NCBI RefSeq assembly: GCF_900626285.1
Contig: NZ_LR131147.1
Span: 1,287,990 to 1,348,713, forward strand
DNA: 60,724 nt
Origin: Intestinimonas massiliensis (ex Afouda et al. 2020)
GTDB taxonomy: Bacteria > Bacillota > Clostridia > Oscillospirales > Oscillospiraceae
Reading direction: 5' to 3'
The position numbers were made by a program, and so were the translations under genes. Under the pieces are notes generated by a model. The model saw nothing but the letters and a program-made list of their open reading frames with translations. It was not told the DNA's origin and searched no databases. Below, in pieces: positions 15,899-26,550 of the stretch. Every line of letters starts with the position of its first letter. Position 1 is the stretch's first letter.

Positions 15899-15986
15899 TC
15901 ACAATCAGGTCTTGCCGACTAGACGGCGGGGGCAGGCCCGTACCGGTTTCCCGGAGTTTCACCTGACTGCATCTCTGTTTAATTGT
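15899..15986 (-). promoter_or_regulatory. Short cobalamin-riboswitch-like leader
   Basis: On the minus strand an outer helix CACAAT/ATTGTG closes an 88-base element with GGTGAAACTCC, GCCTGCCCCCGCCG and AGTCGGCAAGACCTG, corresponding to the cobalamin-riboswitch signatures GGTGAAAATCC, CCCGCCAC and AGTCAGNAGACCTG. It lacks the peripheral arm seen in the other copies in this window, so it is a short or diverged variant. A terminator follows at 15834-15873. Confidence 0.5.
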
Positions 15987-15996
15987 GGGCTGGGCC

Positions 15997-16026
15997 GCCC
16001 GGCAGACCAAATTCGGTCTGCCGGGC
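15997..16026. repeat. Perfect 13-base inverted repeat
   Basis: GCCCGGCAGACCA and its complement with a four-base A/T loop, just upstream (minus strand) of the short riboswitch-like element. It may be a second terminator for the giant SLH gene or an operator. Confidence 0.5.
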
Positions 16027-16043
16027 TCCTGCTCAAGTAAGAA

Positions 16044-16084
16044 GGTGCTCCCTCCATCCTTACTGGGTGGATAGGGGGAGCACC
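16044..16084 (-). terminator. Terminator of the giant SLH gene
   Basis: On the minus strand GGTGCTCCC pairs with GGGAGCACC, extended through the loop-side bases, and is followed by TTCTTACTTG, about 65 bases after the stop of the 3465-residue gene. Confidence 0.7.
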
Positions 16085-16149
16085 CATGCGGCTCGGCCTG
16101 GGTTTACAGACCGGAGCCGAACGGGGGTTTCATAGTTTCTTCCGGCATC

Positions 16150-19100
16150 TCAGGCGTTCTTTGCCTTACTCTCCAGAAGGCGCATCAAAATGGTGGCAAC
16201 CTCAGCGCGGCTGGCCTGGCCCTGCGGGTCTAAACACTTTCCATCCTTTCCGGTAATCAGCTTCTCCGCATAGGCCCACTCCATAGCCCGGGTTGCCCAA
16301 GCGGAGGTATCCGTACCGTCGGCAAAATCCTGCAGATTGGCCGTTTTGCTTACATCCCAGCCCTTGAGCTTCGCATAGCGATACAGGATGGAGGCAATCT
16401 GCTCACGGGTCACGCTGCCCTCCGGGTCAAAGCCCGCACCTGTGCCGCTGACGATATCAGTCTGGCTGGCCCAATCCACAGCCTCGGTGTACCACGCATC
16501 CGGCTTCACATCCGGGAAACCGGATGTGCCAGCCGCCGCAGGCTCGCCCTCCAGCCGCCACAGCGCCGTAACCAGCATGGCGCGGGTCATGGTGCCGTTG
16601 GGAGAGAAGGTGGTGGCGCTGGTGCCGTTAAAGAGCTCGTTGGTATAGGCATAGGCCACTGCGTCGTAGAACCAGTCTCCCTCACGCACGTCGGTGAAGG
16701 GGAGCTGCACCGGCTGTTCCGGCGGTACTGCAACAAAGGTGCCCAATTGGGTCGTGCTGACCTTTACCCAAAGCCCGCCGTTCCGGCTCAGGCAGACGCC
16801 AGCCAACTTCTCTACCGCGCCGCCTCCGCTGATCTGGTATACGGTGCAGGCCTGGCCCGCCTGGAATGCACCGGCATTCACGGGCAGAAGCAGGGTAATG
16901 GACCGGCCGCCAAAGCTGGTGATGGACTTGTTGCCGGAGGTAAGGGACACCTCCACCACAGAGGCACCGCTCATCTGCTCTTCCGTAACGTCCGCCCTGC
17001 CGTTCAGCAGAGCCTCTGCCTGGGAGATGGTGCGCCGTGCCATATTGACGGTCAGATCCTTCCCGCCTGCCCCACTCAGGATTCTGGCAAGGGTGAGATT
17101 TGGCATGGACAGCTCGCCCAGCGGCGTCCGTACAGCCAGATCCGCGTTCGTCTCGTCAAGGGCGTTGTCCAGGGTGCATCGGGGCAATTCCACAGAGATA
17201 GCGGACGCCTGTTCCGCCCCCGTCGGGGCGATGACCAGCACGCTGGCCTCGGCCTCGAGAGCCTCGTCCAGGAGCTTGTTGAGATCCGCCGCAGTCACTG
17301 CCGCAGAAGCGTTTCCGCTATTATCCACAGACGCTTTGGGCTCCAGGACAACTTCAACGCCGTCCTGCTCTGGCAGTGTCAGGCTACCGTCAATGACAGG
17401 CAGCTCATTCTGCCCGACCGCACCAGACTCTATCAGCCACAGCCGCAGGGCCTCATACCGCCCTGCGTCCTCTGCTGTAATGTACTCCCGCTGCTTGCTG
17501 TTCAGCTTCTCATATGCGTCTGCGGCTTTCCGCACCTGACGGATCAGGCTACTGGTCGGGACTTTGTTCTTGTTAACCGCCGGCAGCTCCTTTAGGAGCT
17601 TTTTGGCTGCGTCGATCTTCTCATAGAACTCGATTTTCTCCTCGGCGGCCTCCAGCTTATTCAAGAGGGTCTGGCTGATCTCAGCCTTCGCCTTTTGGGT
17701 CAGCGCGTCATAGGCCGCCCGCGCCGCCGACACCTTAGATGCCTGGGTCTTGTAGTTGGCATAGGTAATCTCCGGCACTGCCTTGATCATCCCAATGACC
17801 GCTTCCGCGCTGTTGCCGTTCACCACGGTAATGGTATACTTGGTACCCTCGTAGTCAATGGCCTCCGTGCTCTGGTTGTTCATAGAAGGCCACGATGGGT
17901 CGCCTACGCCGATGTAAAGGATGTCGCCGGGCTTGACTGTGATGCTCTCCGTGCGCTTGTAGAAGGCAGAGTCGCGGTTGTAGCGGTTCAGGAAGGTCTT
18001 AACCATGTAGTTCTTGTTGACCGCGGTGGGCGTCACGGTGACCCGCGCACTGTTCCCGGTAATGCTCAGGGTATACTCCAAGGTATCGCCGTCAAAACGG
18101 GGGGCGAGACTCCCGCCGCTAATGTGCAGGTCCTCCAGACTAGTGTCCGAATTGCCCCAGAGACTCCCCACATCTTCGCCCAGGTTCTGGGTGAACACGA
18201 TGTTCAGGTAGTCGCCGTCTGCCAGCTCGTAGGTGCCGCGGCCTCCGACCCGGAAGGACTGGAAACCTTCGTTGACAAACCAGTCGTTGAGGGTGCCCAT
18301 CCAGCCGGCACCCCGGGAACCGTCGAACTCGGCCAAGCTGGGCTCGCTGTTGTCCCGCCGGCCATTTCCGTTTTTATCCATATAGATGCCGGACAGGTAG
18401 GTGATATCATAGCCTCCGGTATCGCTGGCCCCGGTACCCCACCAGGAGTAGCCGTCCAGGGCCAGGGCCTTGAGTACGATGGTCATCATGGTGTCCTCGG
18501 CGCACAAGTCATACCAGCCAGACGCCAGGGTGCCGGTGAAGTCTCCGCCCCAGTAGGTGTTATTCTCAATGCTGATATACACCTCGCCTACCACGGGGCC
18601 AAAGTCCGGGATCTCCGTGCCACGCTGGAAGGTGGCGCGGATGCTGTGGCTCGCATCCACATCGTAGAAGGTATAGGAAGCGCTTCCGTCCGAACGGATG
18701 TACAGCTCGTCCAGATCGACCGTCTTTCCGTCTACGCGCAGAGTGGCGATCTCGTAACCGTTGTCCGGCGTGATGTGGAAGATCTGATCTTCGCCGGCAT
18801 CCACTTCGACAGAGCCAAACGGATCAATATCTCCATTGCCGCCAGCCGTCGCCGTGATGGTAAAGGTCTGCGCTGTGGTCTCTGCCAGGACGATGAAGGT
18901 GCTCAGGTGGTTCACGCTGATGCTGACCACCCGGCCACTGTCAGAAACGCGGCATGTGCCGGTAAGAATCTCATGGCTACCGTTATCGCTGATAACCAGC
19001 ACTTTGTACTCTCTACTCAGGGTAAAGCTGTTGTCCACGGGGATGGTGAGGGTAAGGTCGTGACCACCGAAAGAGGTAAGTTCTGTGCTGCCCACCCTGA

Positions 19101-22100
19101 CCGACACTTCCACCGCCACGCTACCGGCGAGGTTCGTCCCATCGGGAACTATGTCCTCCATTGCGCTGTGACTCTTCTCCTCCACATGGATGGACAGCTT
19201 CTCCCCGTCAGTCTCTTTTTGGGCAATGGAGCCCAGGACATTTGCGGGGAGGGTGACGGTTCCCCTGGACGTCTGGATCTCCACACCGGCATTGGCCTCC
19301 GAGATGGTCTGGGCCGCGCCCGCGGGCAGTTCCACGCTGACCGAGGAAATGCTGCTGCTGTCCGCCGTGGGAATGATGGTGATGGTATCCGCCGCTGATG
19401 CAGTCACCGCTTCTACCGCTTTCTGCACCGCCGCTTCGTCGATGACCGCGGTCTGAGTATTGCCATTTATTGTCACCTCCTGCACGATCACAGGGGAGGG
19501 CTTCTCAAAGGTGACGGATATGGCGTGGTCCTCGGTGACGTTCTCAAAGGTGTAGGTGTAGGATTTGCTGTCCGCGCTGGTGACCAGGGCGTTGGCGGCT
19601 GTGGTCGGGGCGGCAGATTCCGCCTCCGTCCGCTCCGCGCCGCAGTCCGGGCACACATAGACGGAAATTGTCTCCGTGGAGGCCGCCGCGTCCAGCTCCC
19701 AGCTGTGGGGGGCCAGAGAGGACAGCTCCTCCAGGCCGCAGGCGGCGCATACGTTCCAGTGCACCCCGCTGCTGTGGGCTGTCTCTGTGAAGGCGTGCTG
19801 TGCGTAATCGCCATAGGACTGGCCGCAGAGGTCGCAGCTCGCCAGGGCCGTGCAGGTGGCTGTGCCGCCGCTGTGGCTGCACGCCGCCGTGCCGCCCGTC
19901 TCCGGGCTGTAGCCGCACACCTGGCAGGCGCTCCCCTCTGCATGGGGCTCCGCTGTCCCGTCCGTCTGGGGCAGACCGGCGCCCACGCTCATCAGGAGCA
20001 TCGGGTGGATTCCCACAACACTGACCAGTTCCCCGCCCGTGCTGCCGGGGTTTATATCCGGCTGGCTCTCATCACTGGCCGGGGCTTCGGCGGATTCCGG
20101 AATTTTGGTCTGCTCCTCTGCCGGGGGCTCGTTTTCGTTGGCAGAGTCTTCTCCGGTTTCCTCTCCGGGGGCAGGTACTTCAGGATCGGATTCTCCTTCT
20201 GGAGGAATTGTGTCGGGATCTTGCCCCTCGGTCTCCTCCGGCTGTTGTCCGTCGGCATCGGGCATCTCCGGTTCGGCCCCGGGCGCTTCGGTTTCCTCGC
20301 CGGTAGTGGGTTTCTGAGTGGCGCCTCCCTGCTCCGGGAACTCCAGCTCCGGTGGAGCGGGCTCCTCCGTCTGCTCGAACACATGGGGTTCTGCGCTACT
20401 TTTGGCGCCGCAGATCTGGCACACCTGCCAATGGCTCGTCTCGTCCATCTGCCACGCGCCGCCGTACTGATGCGGAACCGTTCTGGTTTCCGCGCCCTGC
20501 TCCAGCACTTCGCCGCAGGCACCGCAGATCGTATCTCCAGTGTATCCAGGCTCTGTGCAGGTGGCCGCTCGCTGGCCGATGACGACGTTCTCACCCACAT
20601 GGATGCCGTCGGCGCAGGCCTCCGGCTCCACGTCCTCAACGGGAACTGTGGGTAGCTGGTATTCGGGCGGTTCTAGTTTCTGCGCCACGGTTGCACCGCC
20701 GGCCCAGACGGATTTCCCGTCCACGAGGATGTCCTCAATCTGGTAGCCCTCGTTTGGCGTGACGGTAAAGGACTGCTTCGCCCCATCCGGCACCGTGACA
20801 TCACCGACGGGAGAGATGGTGCCACCGGCATCTGCCGAGGCGTGGATGGTGTGGTCGGTATCAGTACCGTCCGTCGGACCGTCAAACACGTCGCTCATGT
20901 CATAGAGGGGTTTCTTGTTGTTCTTGTAGCGGTCGTAAGCCACCAGGGCATAGGCTGCCTGCTCGGTGGACATTTGGTCGATGGGACCATCAGAGGTGTG
21001 GCTGAATCCGCCATCCGTCTTCCGGTAGCCCAGCAGGTCCGCCAGAACGCTGATGCTGCCCTTGGCAAAGCTCCCCGCATCCTTCTTGAGCGCAGCTAGG
21101 GCCACAATGACCTGCGCGCTGGACTCCGAACTGCCGTATCCGCCGGTGCTGTTCTGCGAGGTGGACAGGAAATCCAAAGCTTTTTTTACAGCGCTCTGCA
21201 GATCTTCATGGCTGTGCGCTGTGCCCAGACGGTTGAACTCACCTGCGTCGAGATAGTAGGGTGCCAGCGCCTGGAGTGCCATGGCGCAGACGTCCACGCC
21301 GCCCAGTTGGCTTCCGGAGCCGTCATTCTCCTGGTCCGGGTTATAGATGGGCCAGTTGCCGTTGGACTGCTGCTTGTCAATCAGCAGGTCAATCCATGCG
21401 GCCCGGGCCGTGTTGCCCGCTTCATCCCGGTAATAATCGCCGGAATTCAAGGCAATGAGAGCCCAGATGGTGCCGTTGTTGCCCTGCTCAGAGACCTGAT
21501 AGGTGTAGCTGCTGCCTTCGGCGGCCTCGTCCAGCAACGGCTTCACCAGATTGTAGGTTTTACCGTCACTGACCTGGAACTGTGTGGCGTCCATGCCCAA
21601 AGCGGTTAGGGTTACTACGACACGGGCGTACTCTGTGTGCATGGTTCCATTCTTGGAGGTGTCCAGTATGCCGTCATGGGTCTCCACATAATCCGCCAGG
21701 TTGGCCAGATATGCCGCCCGGACGTCTTCGGACAGGGTGCCGGCCCGGGCCTGGGCCAGGACGGCCCACTCGCCTTTTGTGGAGCCGACAATCGGATTTT
21801 TGACGTTCTGCTCCAAATATTCCAGAACGCCGTTCATGACCTCCCGGTAGCCGGAGGTGCCCTGTCCGCCGCCCTGGAGGATCTCCAGCGCGGCCTCGGC
21901 AGCCTCCAACACGTTCAGGTTGGACACCATGTCCTTGCCGCTGAACTTGCCGGCATAGTCCGTGTACGCCTGCCGGGCAGCGGTGATGGCCGCCTCGCTC
22001 TCCAGCGTAACCGTGCCGATTCCGGCGATCCGTTCTACCACAGGCAGGGCGGCCTCCGCATTGAGGAGGGTGTTGTAGGAATCCGGCGCGGTTGCAACCA

Positions 22101-25100
22101 GGGCTTTTTGCGCATCCGTCAGGTTCTCATATGCCGTCCTGGCGGCTACAATGGCATCCTTGCTCCCGGCGCTGACTTTTTCCCCAATCGCTTCCACCAG
22201 ATCGTTAAACGCCTGTACTGCGGCCACGTCGTCCGGCGATATGCTCCCGCCCAGGGCCTCCACCGCCTCGTTGAGACGGGCGACCTCCGCTGCCTTCAGA
22301 TAAAGTTGGCCGCTGATACCCAATGCCTCGTAAGCCGTTTTTGCAGCTTCAACTTTTGAACGGTGCGCCTCAGGATTCTCCGTAATTTCTACGGCAGTGG
22401 GAAGGTCGGCGATCTGAGTTTTTACGCTGTCAATAGCCGCAAAGAACTGGATCTGCTCCGCCGCTGCTGTCAGTTTAGCAGCAGAAACCTGTGATTTGTC
22501 CGGCAGTGCATTATAATCCGCTTGTAGCGCACTGACCGTCTGTTGGAAGCTTTTATAGTTGCTATATGTGATTTCTGACTTATCCGGCAGGTCGTCGATC
22601 CTGGCCTGGATTCCCTTCGCTCCGCTCTCGCAGACCTGGATGGTGTACCAGGTGCCGGTATAGCGGAGCGTGTTGCCGGACTGGTTGTTCATGGACGGCC
22701 ACTTGTATTCGCCCACACCGATGTAAATGGTGTCTCCTGGCTGGACCGGTAGATTTTCACCACGGCGATAGTACTCCACATTGTTGGCCGTGGTTTTGTT
22801 ATTGATAAATGTCTTGACCAGGAAATTTTTGTTTGCCGCTGTAGGTGTGACCGACACATCTCCGCCGTCCAGGGTCAGGGCATAACTGGTGGTCTCCCCG
22901 TCGAAGGATGGCGACAGCGTACCGCCGGTGACCTCTAGTTCCTTGAGGCTGGTGTCTCCGTTGCCCCAGGTTCCGCCCAGATCGTCTCCGTACCCGTCCA
23001 TCGTGAACATCACGCGGATCTCGTCTCCGTCAACCAGGCGGTAATCGCGATCCGTATTTGAAACAGCATAGGAAGAAAATCCGTAGTTGGTGAACCAATC
23101 GTTGAGCACGCCCATCCAGCCGGAACTCACACTGCCGTCAAATGCCGCAAGTTTGGCTTCGCCATTGTCCCACTGCCCATTCTGATTTACATCTTTATAG
23201 ATGTTTTCGATGTAAGTGACGCTCGTGTCATTCCCGTTGTTCCAACCATAACCGTTCTCGGACAGGGCTTCCAACACAGCAGTCATCATAGTGGTATCAC
23301 TGTAAAGCTCGACCTCCGCCTCTACAAAGGCGCCGCCATTTTGATAGAAAGAGCCGTCCGCGTAAGTGGTGTTCTCAACGGTCACATGCACACTGCCGAA
23401 CTCTCCGCTGGAAACGCGCGTCTCAACGGCTTTCATCGCATTGAGGGCATCGCTCAAGGCTGTTTCTATTGCTTCGGCGTTCTCCGCCGCATTGATCTTG
23501 GACACGCCCTCGTCATACGCAGATGTCAGTGTCTTCCAGTTTGTATCGCTGTAATCAGACCGCTTATAGCCATTGAACGCCTCTGACAGTTGATCCAGCG
23601 CACTGCTGCGCAGACTTTCCACCGATGTTTTGCCTCGGATATAAAATGTGATCGTCACATCGTTCCTCGGCATGAACGCTGATGTGGAGTCAGCGAAGTA
23701 GAAAGGGGCAACCCCTTCCCAACCCTTGTTGTATCCGCCTTTCGGATCGGTTGGGGGCCTATCCAGCCTCAATTCGCTCAGTGTCGCCCCCGTGGACTCC
23801 ACACGATAGATCTCATAGTCCAGTTCATTCAATGCAGTGCCGGTTTCCGTACGGATATATACCCACCACTCATCATTGGGCGAGAGTTCAATGACGTTCG
23901 CATATCGAAAGCCTTTGTTTTTAAGGGCCAAAAAGCTCTTGAATGGGTCACTGGATCCCTCCTGCCCAATGAACTCAAAGGTCAGCGTAAAGGTCTTTTC
24001 CGGCAGGTTGCTTCCGTCCTCACCATAGGCTTCTACCAGAGCCTCCCACTGTGCCTGTTCCTGGCCGGTGAGCTGTGATTTCTGGTAGCCGGTCATTCCG
24101 GCATAGTGGGAACTCGCCTCCTGCATGGTGGAGATGTCGCTCTGCAGGAAGAGTCCCTCCCCGATCTGTGCCACTGTTGGGAGCTTCGCCAGGTATTTCC
24201 GCATGGCAGAGACAGATTCCTCATTGGATTTCTCCGCGTTCTCCACCAGGCTCTCGATTTGGGTCAGCGCATTTGAGAGCGCGTCTTCGGCCGCTTTAAG
24301 GCTTGTCGCGTCCTCGATGGCCTGCACTCCCGCATCATGGGCCGCCTGGACCTGGGCGTAGACGGCTTCTCCCAACTCAGTGGCGTTGCATCCGGCCAGC
24401 ACCGCAGCCAGAAGGCTCTTGCGCGCTTCCTTCGCCGCCGCAAGTTCTTCCTCATTCAGAGGGGTGACCGTCACTGTGGTCCGGGCGGGCGCGTTCAGCG
24501 ATGCGTACTGGTGCTGGGCGCCGCTGGCCGTCTGGTCAAATATCACGGATTCCGGATTCGCCGCAACCAGCACATATTGGCCCGCCTCATTGAGATGCGT
24601 GGTCACCGTCCCGCTTGCGTCGGTGATCCCCTCCAGAAGCTGGTACTCCCCGGACGGCGCTCCTCTCTCATCCAGCTTCACTGCCAGCAGGCGGGCGCCG
24701 TTGAACGGCGCAGAGCGGCCGTCGTAGCTTCCCACCCAGCCTCCAGTTCGGGTCACCTTCAGCGTAAGCGCCTCGCCCTCTGCCACGGTCTCCGCATGGT
24801 CTTCAAACGACAGCAGGCCCCAGAAGTCTGTCGTGTTGACATACGCCGTTACGCCCATGGCGCTGTATTCCCTGTCCATGGGAGCGGGGGCGAACAGGAT
24901 CACAACTTCATCGCCGTCCCGGAGCTTTATGTCGCCCCACTTCGCTCGATTTACGGCCACTCCGTCGAGCTGTGTCGGATTTAATCCGGCATCCCGGAGC
25001 TGAATGCCGTTGACGAAGACCGCGACCGTGGTTTGGCGGTTTGACGTGAGCGAGGAATTGCCTTTCACCTGCAGCTGGAGCCCGGCTGACGCGACCAGTC

Positions 25101-26547
25101 CGGCAACGGTGCGGCCCGCACCGCTCAGGGAGACGTCAGGGTTCTCATAGATGCCTTCCGAGGGCGGGAGTCCCAGCTCCGCTCCGTCTGGGCTGGCGAG
25201 GTCGTAGGCAACCTGGCTGTCGGCCACGCGGAGGGAGACAGAAATTGTTTCCTTCGCGCTCTCCAGCCCCTCGTAGTAGGCCGACCACAGCGCCGCCGCA
25301 TGTCTCTGATATCCATTCAGGACAGAAGCGGACACCGACGTCCCTACCAGACCGTGCTGCTGATAGTAGGATTGGGCTTCCTGGTAGGCCGTCTGGAACG
25401 CGGTAAAGCTCTCCTCTGTATAGCCGCTCTCATGTTCCAAAGCGCCCGCGAACTGAGCGAGCATACCGGCAAGCGACCGCTGATAGATCGACGCGCTGGT
25501 CACCTCATCGCCGCCGTTGTAAACAGCGTCCAGATCGCCGGCGGCAGCCAGCAACTCCTCCGCGTACTGCTCCACAGTGTCCTGATGCTCAGCCTTGTTC
25601 TCCGTTGTGGGGTTCCCATCCTGGTCATAGAGGGAAGCGAGGTAAGCTTTGCCCTTCTCATAGACTGTCTTATACGCAGTCCAGGTCTCCGGCGTATAGT
25701 CCTCCTGCCGGTACCCTCGGCTTTCCACCTCCTGGATGGCTTCATACAGGACAGTGGCGTTGACCTGGTTAGCAGGGATCAGGTTGGCGATGGCCGCATT
25801 CAATGAAGCTGTGGCACCATTCACATCCTCCTGTGTTGCAGTTATATTATCTAAAATCTCCTTTGCTGTTTTTAGTGCCGTCTGAAAGTCCTGCCAAAAG
25901 CCGTCACTGCTCGTTGTCTTCCCGTTGTAATAATCCTCAGCCTGATAGTAATCACTACTACTTATTAAGCCAGCCCTAGCAATGACACGTTGAAGCTCAT
26001 CTTTATTTGCTCCTTCGACTTCTTGCGATGCCTCTGGCCATTCCAAAATAAGGACACCAATTATAGTATTAATTTTACCCCGTCTAGTAGCATATAGGTA
26101 GTATCCAAGCTTGTCTGTGTCTGTTCTTAGTCCATCTAAAATTTCTTCAGACAGATTGGATGAAATACTGCTTTGATAAAGGGCCTCACCTTTCGAGTAA
26201 TTTTCCGAATCAGGTGCCACGTTAATCAAGTTTGTCGCACCTATAGCTGCTGGTTTCTTACCCATAACTGGCACGACAGTCGTAATTGCGCAGCTTGCCG
26301 CATCCGAAAACTCAATCGCATTATATTGTACAGTATCTACTACAAGGCGGTATAAATTATAATCATTTCCTTCAATTGTTATAGTTCCAATTTGCTCCAA
26401 AGCATCTGGGTCCGATACGGTCATGGTCTCGGCGGCAAAAGCAGTTGTCGGTAAAAACCCAAGCAGGATTGTCAAAATCAAAATAAATGAGATGAGCGAG
26501 CGTCCAAAAGGACGCTCGCTCACTTTTCCTATTTTATCCATATCCAT
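16150..26547 (-). CDS. Giant SLH surface protein with two DUF4430-like domains and one alpha/alpha toroid
   Basis: A 3465-residue secreted protein. In order: a signal peptide (cleavage near AFAAE, about residue 39), helical FIVAR-like segments (about 180-430 and 700-800), a first DUF4430-like domain (about 1050-1195; ENTTYADGSF, SSGWMGVLNDWFTNYGFS), a cadherin-like beta sandwich, a helical region, an alpha/alpha toroid (about 1565-1885; GEWAVLAQARAG, GTIWALIALNSGDYY, GGVDVCAMALQALAPYY), bacterial repeat domains, several CxxC-bearing modules and an acidic Pro/Glu linker (about 1950-2300), a second DUF4430-like domain (about 2650-2800; GAGWMGTLNDWFVNEGFQ), another beta sandwich, and three SLH repeats (about 3280-3465). 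The toroid/DUF4430 pairing matches intrinsic factor and transcobalamin, so binding of corrinoids at the cell wall is inferred. It follows the secreted protein gene after three bases. Confidence 0.85.
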   Translation of the reverse strand: MDMDKIGKVSERPFGRSLISFILILTILLGFLPTTAFAAETMTVSDPDALEQIGTITIEGNDYNLYRLVVDTVQYNAIEFSDAASCAITTVVPVMGKKPAAIGATNLINVAPDSENYSKGEALYQSSISSNLSEEILDGLRTDTDKLGYYLYATRRGKINTIIGVLILEWPEASQEVEGANKDELQRVIARAGLISSSDYYQAEDYYNGKTTSSDGFWQDFQTALKTAKEILDNITATQEDVNGATASLNAAIANLIPANQVNATVLYEAIQEVESRGYRQEDYTPETWTAYKTVYEKGKAYLASLYDQDGNPTTENKAEHQDTVEQYAEELLAAAGDLDAVYNGGDEVTSASIYQRSLAGMLAQFAGALEHESGYTEESFTAFQTAYQEAQSYYQQHGLVGTSVSASVLNGYQRHAAALWSAYYEGLESAKETISVSLRVADSQVAYDLASPDGAELGLPPSEGIYENPDVSLSGAGRTVAGLVASAGLQLQVKGNSSLTSNRQTTVAVFVNGIQLRDAGLNPTQLDGVAVNRAKWGDIKLRDGDEVVILFAPAPMDREYSAMGVTAYVNTTDFWGLLSFEDHAETVAEGEALTLKVTRTGGWVGSYDGRSAPFNGARLLAVKLDERGAPSGEYQLLEGITDASGTVTTHLNEAGQYVLVAANPESVIFDQTASGAQHQYASLNAPARTTVTVTPLNEEELAAAKEARKSLLAAVLAGCNATELGEAVYAQVQAAHDAGVQAIEDATSLKAAEDALSNALTQIESLVENAEKSNEESVSAMRKYLAKLPTVAQIGEGLFLQSDISTMQEASSHYAGMTGYQKSQLTGQEQAQWEALVEAYGEDGSNLPEKTFTLTFEFIGQEGSSDPFKSFLALKNKGFRYANVIELSPNDEWWVYIRTETGTALNELDYEIYRVESTGATLSELRLDRPPTDPKGGYNKGWEGVAPFYFADSTSAFMPRNDVTITFYIRGKTSVESLRSSALDQLSEAFNGYKRSDYSDTNWKTLTSAYDEGVSKINAAENAEAIETALSDALNAMKAVETRVSSGEFGSVHVTVENTTYADGSFYQNGGAFVEAEVELYSDTTMMTAVLEALSENGYGWNNGNDTSVTYIENIYKDVNQNGQWDNGEAKLAAFDGSVSSGWMGVLNDWFTNYGFSSYAVSNTDRDYRLVDGDEIRVMFTMDGYGDDLGGTWGNGDTSLKELEVTGGTLSPSFDGETTSYALTLDGGDVSVTPTAANKNFLVKTFINNKTTANNVEYYRRGENLPVQPGDTIYIGVGEYKWPSMNNQSGNTLRYTGTWYTIQVCESGAKGIQARIDDLPDKSEITYSNYKSFQQTVSALQADYNALPDKSQVSAAKLTAAAEQIQFFAAIDSVKTQIADLPTAVEITENPEAHRSKVEAAKTAYEALGISGQLYLKAAEVARLNEAVEALGGSISPDDVAAVQAFNDLVEAIGEKVSAGSKDAIVAARTAYENLTDAQKALVATAPDSYNTLLNAEAALPVVERIAGIGTVTLESEAAITAARQAYTDYAGKFSGKDMVSNLNVLEAAEAALEILQGGGQGTSGYREVMNGVLEYLEQNVKNPIVGSTKGEWAVLAQARAGTLSEDVRAAYLANLADYVETHDGILDTSKNGTMHTEYARVVVTLTALGMDATQFQVSDGKTYNLVKPLLDEAAEGSSYTYQVSEQGNNGTIWALIALNSGDYYRDEAGNTARAAWIDLLIDKQQSNGNWPIYNPDQENDGSGSQLGGVDVCAMALQALAPYYLDAGEFNRLGTAHSHEDLQSAVKKALDFLSTSQNSTGGYGSSESSAQVIVALAALKKDAGSFAKGSISVLADLLGYRKTDGGFSHTSDGPIDQMSTEQAAYALVAYDRYKNNKKPLYDMSDVFDGPTDGTDTDHTIHASADAGGTISPVGDVTVPDGAKQSFTVTPNEGYQIEDILVDGKSVWAGGATVAQKLEPPEYQLPTVPVEDVEPEACADGIHVGENVVIGQRAATCTEPGYTGDTICGACGEVLEQGAETRTVPHQYGGAWQMDETSHWQVCQICGAKSSAEPHVFEQTEEPAPPELEFPEQGGATQKPTTGEETEAPGAEPEMPDADGQQPEETEGQDPDTIPPEGESDPEVPAPGEETGEDSANENEPPAEEQTKIPESAEAPASDESQPDINPGSTGGELVSVVGIHPMLLMSVGAGLPQTDGTAEPHAEGSACQVCGYSPETGGTAACSHSGGTATCTALASCDLCGQSYGDYAQHAFTETAHSSGVHWNVCAACGLEELSSLAPHSWELDAAASTETISVYVCPDCGAERTEAESAAPTTAANALVTSADSKSYTYTFENVTEDHAISVTFEKPSPVIVQEVTINGNTQTAVIDEAAVQKAVEAVTASAADTITIIPTADSSSISSVSVELPAGAAQTISEANAGVEIQTSRGTVTLPANVLGSIAQKETDGEKLSIHVEEKSHSAMEDIVPDGTNLAGSVAVEVSVRVGSTELTSFGGHDLTLTIPVDNSFTLSREYKVLVISDNGSHEILTGTCRVSDSGRVVSISVNHLSTFIVLAETTAQTFTITATAGGNGDIDPFGSVEVDAGEDQIFHITPDNGYEIATLRVDGKTVDLDELYIRSDGSASYTFYDVDASHSIRATFQRGTEIPDFGPVVGEVYISIENNTYWGGDFTGTLASGWYDLCAEDTMMTIVLKALALDGYSWWGTGASDTGGYDITYLSGIYMDKNGNGRRDNSEPSLAEFDGSRGAGWMGTLNDWFVNEGFQSFRVGGRGTYELADGDYLNIVFTQNLGEDVGSLWGNSDTSLEDLHISGGSLAPRFDGDTLEYTLSITGNSARVTVTPTAVNKNYMVKTFLNRYNRDSAFYKRTESITVKPGDILYIGVGDPSWPSMNNQSTEAIDYEGTKYTITVVNGNSAEAVIGMIKAVPEITYANYKTQASKVSAARAAYDALTQKAKAEISQTLLNKLEAAEEKIEFYEKIDAAKKLLKELPAVNKNKVPTSSLIRQVRKAADAYEKLNSKQREYITAEDAGRYEALRLWLIESGAVGQNELPVIDGSLTLPEQDGVEVVLEPKASVDNSGNASAAVTAADLNKLLDEALEAEASVLVIAPTGAEQASAISVELPRCTLDNALDETNADLAVRTPLGELSMPNLTLARILSGAGGKDLTVNMARRTISQAEALLNGRADVTEEQMSGASVVEVSLTSGNKSITSFGGRSITLLLPVNAGAFQAGQACTVYQISGGGAVEKLAGVCLSRNGGLWVKVSTTQLGTFVAVPPEQPVQLPFTDVREGDWFYDAVAYAYTNELFNGTSATTFSPNGTMTRAMLVTALWRLEGEPAAAGTSGFPDVKPDAWYTEAVDWASQTDIVSGTGAGFDPEGSVTREQIASILYRYAKLKGWDVSKTANLQDFADGTDTSAWATRAMEWAYAEKLITGKDGKCLDPQGQASRAEVATILMRLLESKAKNA

Positions 26548-26550
26548 TTT

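Noticed and set aside
17695..19398. 567-residue plus-strand ORF
   Set aside because: It lies fully opposite the giant SLH gene; its composition is that of an antisense frame and it has no ribosome site or domain pattern.
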